Source of the DNA: Caldithrix sp. | GTDB lineage: Bacteria > KSB1 > UBA2214 > DYKH01 | Direction of reading: 5' to 3' | Length of the DNA stretch: 5,991 nucleotides | NCBI GenBank assembly: GCA_020722685.1 | Contig: DYKH01000060.1 | Coordinates: 1 to 5,991, forward strand | Part shown: positions 1-5,423 of the stretch, piece after piece | Layout of the letters: every line of letters starts with the position of its first letter | How positions within the stretch are numbered: the first letter of the stretch is position 1 | Notes under the pieces: generated by a model | The model's database searches: none | The model's input: the letters and a program-made list of their open reading frames with translations, nothing else | What the model was told of the DNA's origin: nothing | Position numbers and translations under genes: made by a program

Positions 1-128
1 GTAATCTTTTCATGACAGCAAAACGGGTGGAGTTGGCGTCCCAGGTGCTCAACGTGAAAGGATGCATGACAGTGTGTTTTTTGGGGGAGAAAGTGCACGC
101 GAATTAGAGATTGCAATAATGTTCGCGG

Positions 129-157
129 TTGTGATGGTTTTTGCGGGGTAATACTAT
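129..157 (+). promoter_or_regulatory. Candidate sigma70-type promoter upstream of the tandem flavoprotein gene
   Basis: TTGTGA at 129-134 and TACTAT at 152-157 are separated by 17 bp. Each hexamer matches the sigma70 consensus at four of six positions. An alternative -10 box, TATATT at 155-160, matches better but would lie 20 bp from the same -35. The pair is about 110 bp upstream of the start codon at 266, so the transcript would carry a leader of roughly 100 nt. I saw no clear operator or riboswitch in that leader. This is a match by eye to a degenerate consensus and is weak on its own. Confidence 0.3.
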
Positions 158-265
158 ATTCGTAGAAACGGTTTGCGCTCTCGCCTATCCGCTGAATGTC
201 AGCCCAAGAACTCGCTTCTTATGCAACCTCTTAGCCAAAGACGAGCGCAAGGTTTATAAGGCGAC

Positions 266-2944
266 ATGTTGAAGACGATGCAGAAATTGCAACTCACCTC
301 CGGTTCGCGCATTGCCGTTATCGGCGCGGGCCCTGCTGGTAGTCTTTTTGCTTTTTTTGCCAGGAAAATTGCCAAAGAGCGCCGCTTAGAACTGCAAGTC
401 ACCATTTACGACGGCAAAGACTTTCTAAGAACTGGGCCGCCCGGCTGCAATCTGTGCGCCGGGGTGATCTCCGAATGCATGGTTATAGCGCTTCGTAGAG
501 AAGGCATCGTCTTGCCGGAACACGTCATTCGACAGCACATAAGAGGGTATTATCACATTCACCTTGGCGGTTGCTCATTCATCGATCCTCCCAGAACGTC
601 CTGCTCCATCTACACTGTTTTTCGCGGCAACGGTCCGCGTTCCTCTCATTTCGATGAAAACATCAGCTTTGACGACCATTTGCTCCGTGTCGCCATTGCG
701 AATGGGGCCAAGCTCGTGCGCGCGGCGGTCACCGATTTGCACTTGCCAAAGCAAGAAGGCGAGAGAGCCAAAATCTATTTTACCCAAAATAACAAACAGT
801 GTGAGCACGAAGCAGACCTCATTGTTGGCGCCTTTGGCTTGAATACGAACATGCTCAACAAAGTAGAAAAATTGGGATTCGGTTACCATGCTCCCAAAGG
901 ATTGACCACTCTACATGCGGAATTTCCGTTACCCATCGCTGGATTGAAGAAGCATCTGCGGGATCGGATCGGTGTGTTCAGTCTCAAGCAGCTCGCCGAC
1001 CTCCGATTTGGCGTCATAACGCCCAAAAGGGATTTTCTGACGGTAAGCCTCATTGGCAGGGGCACGCTGCGAAACGAGGCTTTGACACGTTTCTTACACC
1101 ATTCTCAGGTGCGTTGCATTTTTCATGACAACGCGGCTGCGTTTACGTCCGTTTGCCAGTGTCGCGCAAAAATACCGGTCGGCCCTAGCAAGAAGCCGTT
1201 CACCAATCGAATGGTGATCATCGGCGATGCCAGCTTTTCCCGACATTTTAAAAATGGCATCTACTCAGCACTCCTCACTGCAAAGCTGGCGGCAGAAGCA
1301 GCTCTGACTTGTGGCATAACAGAAGAGAGCTTTCGCAAGAACTTTTACCAGCACGCGAAAAAGGAGATTGTCCGGGACAATTATATTGGCCGATTTTTAT
1401 TCTTCGTGTCTTATTTCATGGCTCGAAATAAAGTTTTGCTCTCCTTCTACGCAAAGGCCGTAGGCGAAGGATCCCAATCGATCCTCGGCCGCATCCTGCA
1501 GCTATTTGCTTGGAATATGATGACCGGCGAAGTTTCCTACAGAAAAGTTCTTCGAGATTTGTTACTGGCGAAATTCCGCTCCATGCCGTCAATTGATGAG
1601 AGAGGCCGTATTTCGCAAACCAACGAGAGGGGGAATGGGCGAGCAAAGACCGGTGCGAGCGTCTCAAAAAGCAATGACCGACCCTCGAGAATAAAGTCGG
1701 GAGACTTGGTAGCCATTATCGGCGGAGGGCCGGGTGGCGTAGGTTGCGCCATCGCGTTGAAGAACATCGCTCGGCAAAGGGGCATCGAAATAAGGGTTCG
1801 CCTTTATGAGGCCAAGGCCAGCGACGGCATTCCGCGCTACAATCAATGCGTCGGTGTATTGTCGCCGCCTATCAAGGATATTTTGGCGCAGCTCGACATT
1901 CCTTTCCCGGATCATCTGCTGCAGCGAACCATCACCGGATATATTCTGCATTCTGATCGGCAAAGCATCGATCTCAATGGCGATTCCGAGCCATCCTTGG
2001 CCGTGCGTCGCATCACCTTCGATAATTATCTGTTGCAGCAAGCCAGACAGCGGGGCGTCGAGGTCATCGAAAGTCGGGTGACCGGCGTTGAATTTCACGA
2101 TGAGGAGGTCGCGCTCTTTTCCGAAAGCGATAACATCCGCGCCGCGGTGGTCGTGGGCGCATTTGGCTTGGATGACGGCAGTGCACTCATGTTCGCCCGC
2201 GAAAGCCGGTATCGTCAGCCCCAATTTCTGAATTCCATCGTCACCAAGTGGCACCCGGGTCTTGACTTTATGAATCAGTTCGAGAACAAGATTCACGCTT
2301 TTTTGCCGTCCAACCCGGAAATTGAATTTGGCGCTCTGACCCCGAAACAAAACCATCTGACCATCAATATTGCCGGTGCAAATGTGGACGTAAAAATCAT
2401 GGATCAATTTCTTTCTTACTCGCCGCTCCTACAGCTATTGCCGCCTCGCTTTGCACAGGAAAAAGCGGCTTTGTCCTATTTTAAGGGCAAGTTCCCTATT
2501 TCAGTTGCCAAGGGCATGTTTGGCCATCGTTACGTCACGGTCGGCGACGCGGCCGGACTGGTTAGACCTTTTAAGGGCAAAGGGATCAACTCCGCCCTAT
2601 TGAGCGGCATGTATGCGGCTCAAGTTATTATGCAGGAGGGCGTCTCCAAAACGGCCTTTCAGCAATACCGAAAACTCAATAACGAGGTGCTATCCGACTT
2701 GCCGTATGGCAAAGCAGTAAGGATAGCTGCCAGACTTTGCTGCAACACCGGACTTCTCGATCACATCTTGCAGCTTAGTACGACAGAAGAAACTTTGCGG
2801 ACGGCTTTGTTCAACAGCGTTTCTGCGCACAAGCCATATCGTGTCATTGCCCACGAGACTTTAACCAAACAGTTTCTGCTGCGCGAATTAAAACTGTTGG
2901 GAAGGAATATGCTGAATGAAAAAAGTCAACACCCGACAATTTAA
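266..2944 (+). CDS. Tandem-fused FAD-dependent oxidoreductase, two geranylgeranyl-reductase-like modules
   Basis: This 892-residue protein holds two complete copies of a p-hydroxybenzoate-hydroxylase-fold flavoprotein of the geranylgeranyl reductase/FixC type. Such enzymes are usually about 350-450 residues and act singly. Module 1 (about 15-438) has the FAD-binding GAGPAG at 20-25, a beta-2 acidic residue D49, a cysteine-containing CNLCAG at 61-66, VGAFG at 187-191, and the second FAD motif starting GDA at 320. Module 2 (about 480-880) has GGGPGG at 486-491, E515, C528 in NQCVG, VGAFG at 629-633, and GDAAG at 760-764 followed by PFKGKG. The segments RFGVITPK (247-254) and EFGALTPK (687-694) show the internal duplication directly. 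A charged, glycine- and serine-rich linker occupies about 440-480. No signal peptide is visible. The region around 376-396 is hydrophobic and might touch the membrane. The start at 266 has TAAGG at 257-261, only 4 nt away; ATG at 278 is an alternative without a better site. Family members reduce isoprenoid double bonds or oxidise other hydrophobic substrates; the substrate here is unknown. Confidence 0.85.
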   Translation: MLKTMQKLQLTSGSRIAVIGAGPAGSLFAFFARKIAKERRLELQVTIYDGKDFLRTGPPGCNLCAGVISECMVIALRREGIVLPEHVIRQHIRGYYHIHLGGCSFIDPPRTSCSIYTVFRGNGPRSSHFDENISFDDHLLRVAIANGAKLVRAAVTDLHLPKQEGERAKIYFTQNNKQCEHEADLIVGAFGLNTNMLNKVEKLGFGYHAPKGLTTLHAEFPLPIAGLKKHLRDRIGVFSLKQLADLRFGVITPKRDFLTVSLIGRGTLRNEALTRFLHHSQVRCIFHDNAAAFTSVCQCRAKIPVGPSKKPFTNRMVIIGDASFSRHFKNGIYSALLTAKLAAEAALTCGITEESFRKNFYQHAKKEIVRDNYIGRFLFFVSYFMARNKVLLSFYAKAVGEGSQSILGRILQLFAWNMMTGEVSYRKVLRDLLLAKFRSMPSIDERGRISQTNERGNGRAKTGASVSKSNDRPSRIKSGDLVAIIGGGPGGVGCAIALKNIARQRGIEIRVRLYEAKASDGIPRYNQCVGVLSPPIKDILAQLDIPFPDHLLQRTITGYILHSDRQSIDLNGDSEPSLAVRRITFDNYLLQQARQRGVEVIESRVTGVEFHDEEVALFSESDNIRAAVVVGAFGLDDGSALMFARESRYRQPQFLNSIVTKWHPGLDFMNQFENKIHAFLPSNPEIEFGALTPKQNHLTINIAGANVDVKIMDQFLSYSPLLQLLPPRFAQEKAALSYFKGKFPISVAKGMFGHRYVTVGDAAGLVRPFKGKGINSALLSGMYAAQVIMQEGVSKTAFQQYRKLNNEVLSDLPYGKAVRIAARLCCNTGLLDHILQLSTTEETLRTALFNSVSAHKPYRVIAHETLTKQFLLRELKLLGRNMLNEKSQHPTI

Positions 2945-3017
2945 TCGCGACCAAGTTACGCCAGACGAAAATGCACAAGAATTCTCCGAATTCGAATACG
3001 ATATGCTTAAAAGGTAA
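2916..3017 (+). CDS. Small 33-residue ORF overlapping the end of the flavoprotein gene
   Basis: The ATG at 2916 is preceded by AAGGA at 2902-2906, a 9-nt spacing typical of a real Shine-Dalgarno site. The frame runs to TAA at 3015-3017 and overlaps the last 29 nt of the flavoprotein gene in a different frame, an arrangement common in translationally coupled genes. The predicted peptide begins MKKVNTRQFNRDQ and ends EFSEFEYDMLKR. It is hydrophilic, with a basic N-terminal part and an acidic, aromatic C-terminal part, and it has no cysteine, signal peptide or membrane segment. I do not recognise a family. It could be a small regulatory or partner protein of the flavoprotein, the stub of a gene cut by the repeat-bearing insertion just downstream, or a chance ORF. 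The good ribosome binding site is the main support. Confidence 0.4.
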   Translation: MKKVNTRQFNRDQVTPDENAQEFSEFEYDMLKR

Positions 3018-3153
3018 TACCGCACTTATTGATGGAGATGCCTGCCTCCGCAGGCATGACGCCCGCCACAGTGTCATTCCCGCGCATGCGGGAGTCTCCT
3101 ATGATGCCTGTACAGGTTTTCAATACAGTTGCAAGTGAGGATTTGCTTAAAAG
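3000..3153 (+). repeat. 14-bp near-perfect direct repeat flanking an inverted-repeat element
   Basis: GATATGCTTAAAAG at 3000-3013 recurs as GATTTGCTTAAAAG at 3140-3153, with one mismatch in 14 and 140 bp between copies. The double-hairpin element at 3034-3099 lies between them. The first copy encodes the end of the small ORF (DMLKR) and the second, read in the equivalent frame, encodes DLLKR. The repeats may mark a local duplication or an element insertion. A 14-bp target duplication would be longer than usual for a small transposon, so this reading is tentative. Confidence 0.5.
3034..3099. repeat. Double-hairpin inverted repeat, resembling ATTCCC-N8-GGGAAT interspersed elements
   Basis: Two 27-bp arms, 3034-3060 and 3073-3099, are inverted copies of each other (20 of 27 positions match) around a 12-bp spacer. 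Each arm is also a hairpin. The left has ATGCCTGC (3038-3045) pairing with GCAGGCAT (3050-3057) across loop CTCC. The right has ATTCCCGC (3076-3083) pairing with GCGGGAGT (3088-3095) across GCAT, with one G-T pair. Most differences between the arms keep the stem in each arm, which suggests selection or copying of the hairpin form. The right arm resembles the neisserial dRS3 pattern and similar palindromes of other proteobacteria; that is a resemblance only. No T-tract follows, so it is not a standard intrinsic terminator. Confidence 0.75.
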
Positions 3154-3190
3154 ACTGCCGCTTGTTTACTTTTCCGATTAGCCATTTGTC

Positions 3191-3219
3191 TTGAGTTAGC
3201 ATTCTGATAATGTTACATT
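3191..3219 (+). promoter_or_regulatory. Candidate sigma70-type promoter for the mobA-like gene
   Basis: TTGAGT at 3191-3196 and TACATT at 3214-3219 are 17 bp apart, each matching the consensus at four of six positions. GATAAT at 3206-3211 is a closer -10 match but has no -35 at the right distance. The transcript would start about 35 nt before the ATG at 3263. A perfect 10-bp palindrome, CCTGTACAGG, lies further upstream at 3107-3116 and could be a protein-binding site, but nothing identifies a regulator. Confidence 0.3.
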
Positions 3220-3262
3220 CTAATGGGCGACCCATTCCTGATTGCATCGGCATAGGATCTTT

Positions 3263-3865
3263 ATGATCGAGAAGGTTCAAGAACAACTCATCGCCGCCAT
3301 CATTGCCGGCGGCAAAAGCACGCGCTTTGGTGAATCCAAGATCGGCGCGCACTTTAAATCTCGCACGCTGTTGGACTATGCGATTCGGCTCGCTTCGGAA
3401 ATATCGAACAACTATATGATTATTTCGAACCAACAGATTTTCCTTCCAAACCGCAATCTTGTGACGATCCCAGACAGGATTCCCCATTGCGGCCCGTTGG
3501 GAGGCATTTATACGGCTCTTTACCATTCCTCTGCCCCTTGGATCGCAACAATCCCATGTGACATGCCGTTGCTGGTTGCGGAGGTCTTTGATGTTTTGTA
3601 CGCTAACAGACAGCTTGACACTCCCATTGTGGCACGCTCAAAAAGCGGTGTTGAGCCTCTGGTGGCCATCTGGCCCAAAACAGCATTGCCGTTCTTTGAG
3701 CAGGCGATCAAGAACGCAAATTATAAAATATACCGTTTGCTCTCGCTTCTCCACTCTAAGGAAATATCCATCCCGGACGCCTTGCCGGATTATCGGAACG
3801 AATGGTTTTTCAACGTTAATTCGAAAGACGACCTGAAAAAGCTTGAGGGGCTTGCTTCTGTTTAG
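3263..3865 (+). CDS. mobA: MobA-like nucleotidyltransferase (molybdenum cofactor guanylyltransferase family)
   Basis: This is a 200-residue cytoplasmic protein, the usual length for MobA, which transfers GMP from GTP to molybdopterin to make the dinucleotide cofactor. Visible landmarks are the nucleotide-binding loop AGGKSTRFGESK at 15-26 (family pattern GGxSxRMGxDK, with S at the usual D and K26 present), D71 followed by GPLGGI at 77-82, and PCDMP at 98-102, where D100 should bind the metal. EPLVAIW at 131-137 and the C-terminal FFNVNSKDDL at 182-191 also match the family. I chose ATG 3263 rather than the upstream TTG 3242 because AGGA at 3254-3257 is correctly placed and the conserved domain starts right after it. 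No other molybdenum cofactor gene is in the window, so it may be a paralogue with another substrate, such as a MocA-type cytidylyltransferase. The family assignment is firm and the exact substrate is not. Confidence 0.85.
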   Translation: MIEKVQEQLIAAIIAGGKSTRFGESKIGAHFKSRTLLDYAIRLASEISNNYMIISNQQIFLPNRNLVTIPDRIPHCGPLGGIYTALYHSSAPWIATIPCDMPLLVAEVFDVLYANRQLDTPIVARSKSGVEPLVAIWPKTALPFFEQAIKNANYKIYRLLSLLHSKEISIPDALPDYRNEWFFNVNSKDDLKKLEGLASV

Positions 3866-3919
3866 CGAGTAGATCAGATGCTCATCTAACGGTGGATTGA
3901 CAAAATTGAGAATTCAAGC

Positions 3920-3987
3920 TGTAGGAGATGTCTCCCGACATCGAGCATCGATGCATACGGTGATCGAACTCGGAGAGTTCTCCTACA
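3920..3987. repeat. Multi-hairpin palindromic repeat bounded by TGTAGGAGA/TCTCCTACA
   Basis: A 9-bp perfect terminal inverted repeat (TGTAGGAGA at 3920-3928, TCTCCTACA at 3979-3987) encloses three smaller palindromes. They are GATGTC/GACATC around TCCC (3927-3942), the 10-bp palindrome GCATCGATGC (3945-3954), and GAACTC/GAGTTC around GGA (3966-3980). The left and right ends are imperfect inverted copies of each other. The design is that of an intergenic REP/MITE-like element able to form a cruciform or a folded RNA. It fills much of the spacer before the FabV-like gene. A perfect -35 hexamer TTGACA lies just upstream at 3897-3902, but no good -10 box follows it, because the position 17 bp downstream falls on the edge of this repeat. 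Confidence 0.75.
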
Positions 3988-4041
3988 TATTGTGGCAAGA
4001 AAAATTTGCCAAACTGTATTGTTCAATTCGGCTGGAGCCGG

Positions 4042-4048
4042 AAAGGAG
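4042..4048 (+). promoter_or_regulatory. Ribosome binding site that fixes the start of the FabV-like gene
   Basis: AAAGGAG at 4042-4048 is the strongest Shine-Dalgarno sequence in the window and lies 8 nt before ATG 4057. It rules out the in-frame TTG at 4006, which would add 17 unconserved residues. It also argues against the out-of-frame ATG at 4052, which is only 3 nt away and meets a stop after one more codon. Confidence 0.8.
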
Positions 4049-4056
4049 TCTATGCG

Positions 4057-5226
4057 ATGACCGGCCTTAGTCCTTTTGCAACGCCGATGCCGGGCTTACG
4101 CATTAAAGAAGGTGTACCGGCGATACTGCGACCGACCACGGAAGAGATTGCTTCGTTCCCTCAAGAGGCACGTCAAATACTGGATGATACCTGGAGATTC
4201 CAAGCCCCGCTGGTAAAAGATGATATTTATGATCTCAAGTGGGTGGAAGGTAGACACTTCCTTCTGGCGGGAGCCACAGGTTCCGGACTGGGTGGTGCGC
4301 TTGCCATAGCCTTATTGCACCTACTCAAATCCTTAGGCAGCCTTACAGTCGTCGCCCGCGACCTAACGCGCTCACTGGGATATGAGACAGGTGTCGCTAT
4401 GAAAAGATTCGCACAGAAGGCTGGTTTCGAGGATAGATTTCATTGGCTGAATAGCGGCCTTGCCTTAGAGGGGGAGGATTTGCAGAAAATCATCCATTCC
4501 CTCCAAGCAGCGGGCGCGCGGCGAGTCGTCTACATCAATACGGTCGCGGCAGCCAGCTCCGGACTCTTGCCGAATTGCCCACCCATATTCATCAGGGACG
4601 TTGACGAGGAAGGACTTTTTCAGTGGCAGCTTACCCCTCTCAGCGCGCGAAGTATCGAAATGACTAAATTTGTCATGGGCGCTCTCGCGGTGCAATTCCC
4701 CTTAGAACTCGAAAAGTCAGGGATCGAAGTGGAGGCAACGGTGTTTTCCGATTGGCGCGGCAGTTTGGACCGGATCAGCCGTGATCCCAATGCTATCGAG
4801 TATGGTCGTCAAGGAGCGTATTCTACGAGTCTCTATCTGCCCAAGGATATTATCCACGAAGCTACGGTTGCTGCCTATGGTTCTGGCAAGATCGTTCTCG
4901 ATGTTTTCTTGCCAGTAATGAGAACGCGAGCGCTTACTTACATCCCCGGTGGTATGTTCATGTCCAGCGTGTTTGCAAAGCTGATGAGAATGGAGGGCAT
5001 CCAGCGGGTAGGGATACCCGAGCTGGCGCTGGCTATGCTCGATCGCATCGGCAGAACATTGGAAAACGGTGATTCAGACCCTTTTCCGCGATTGGACAGC
5101 CACGAAGCGCCGCTAGATTTGTGGTTCCACGAAGTGAGTAAACGGATAAACAATGATGAGAATAGCGAATTTTACTTTAAGAGGTGGGTAGAAGATAACG
5201 CTGATGCAAACAAAAAAGCTCGTTGA
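4057..5226 (+). CDS. Divergent FabV/trans-2-enoyl-CoA reductase-like NAD(P)-dependent oxidoreductase
   Basis: This 389-residue protein has the length of FabV and trans-2-enoyl-CoA reductases (about 400), which use NADH to saturate enoyl-ACP or enoyl-CoA. The cofactor loop is HFLLAGATGSGLGGA at about 67-81, comparable with the GASTGYGLAS region of FabV. By eye I also match FAQKAGF (118-124) with the FabV FAKEAGL region, RRVVYINTVA (155-164) with VVYSLAS, and VDEEGLFQWQLTPL to VMG (182-208) with the insert that follows. LPVMRTRALTYIPGGMFMSSVFAKLMRMEG (285-314, shown by its ends) matches the VTQASSAIP to FKVMKEKG stretch. The catalytic Tyr-x8-Lys of FabV is not present in that spacing: Y249, Y255 and Y260 precede K263 by 14, 8 and 3 positions. 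The protein is soluble, with no signal peptide or membrane helix. The start is set by the strong ribosome binding site at 4042-4048. The superfamily assignment to a Rossmann-fold reductase is fairly secure and the FabV relationship moderately so. Substrate and activity are unknown. Confidence 0.6.
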   Translation: MTGLSPFATPMPGLRIKEGVPAILRPTTEEIASFPQEARQILDDTWRFQAPLVKDDIYDLKWVEGRHFLLAGATGSGLGGALAIALLHLLKSLGSLTVVARDLTRSLGYETGVAMKRFAQKAGFEDRFHWLNSGLALEGEDLQKIIHSLQAAGARRVVYINTVAAASSGLLPNCPPIFIRDVDEEGLFQWQLTPLSARSIEMTKFVMGALAVQFPLELEKSGIEVEATVFSDWRGSLDRISRDPNAIEYGRQGAYSTSLYLPKDIIHEATVAAYGSGKIVLDVFLPVMRTRALTYIPGGMFMSSVFAKLMRMEGIQRVGIPELALAMLDRIGRTLENGDSDPFPRLDSHEAPLDLWFHEVSKRINNDENSEFYFKRWVEDNADANKKAR

Positions 5227-5279
5227 AAGTATTTAGGTTCAATTTTCCGTTTTCGCGTTAGAGCGGATGCAGCACAACG

Positions 5280-5301
5280 AAGGGAGATGGCTCCATCCCT
5301 T
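5280..5301. repeat. Short imperfect hairpin after the FabV-like gene
   Basis: AAGGG (5280-5284) pairs with CCCTT (5297-5301), and ATG (5287-5289) pairs with CAT (5294-5296) around loop GCTC, with AG bulged on the left. It lies about 55 nt after the stop codon of the FabV-like gene. No T-run follows directly, so it does not look like a classical intrinsic terminator. It may be a minor mRNA end structure or chance. The rest of the spacer 5227-5423 holds nothing I can identify. Confidence 0.3.
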
Positions 5302-5423
5302 GGCATAGGGCCGCGCTTTTAGATGAGCGATGGTACAAAAAGGCGACGCTGCCGATCGAAAGAAAGCCATTGCAATTGGACCGAATTCACATATTCATTG
5401 TCAAAACTTGTTGAGGTTATAGA

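Noticed and set aside
3..107. Open frame from the left edge ending in TAG at 105-107, possibly the tail of an upstream gene
   Set aside because: It is only 34 codons, has no recognisable motif, and an open stretch this short is expected by chance.
1664..2407. 247-codon open frame on the minus strand inside the flavoprotein gene
   Set aside because: It is fully antisense to clearly coding sequence with conserved FAD motifs, and its translation has no recognisable domain.
3034..3099. CRISPR array or intrinsic terminator in the repeat-bearing spacer
   Set aside because: There are only two inverted arms, no regularly spaced direct repeats and no T-tract after either hairpin.
3107..3116. Perfect palindrome CCTGTACAGG as a LexA-type operator
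   Set aside because: The LexA pattern needs CTG and CAG much further apart, and a single 10-bp palindrome is too short to assign.
3074..3526. 150-codon open frame on the minus strand over the start of the mobA-like gene
   Set aside because: It overlaps the conserved N-terminal nucleotide-binding region of the mobA-like gene and includes the repeat arm; the product resembles nothing known to me.
3897..3925. Promoter using the perfect -35 TTGACA at 3897-3902
   Set aside because: No acceptable -10 hexamer occurs 16-18 bp downstream; the best is TGTAGG, which is part of the repeat edge.
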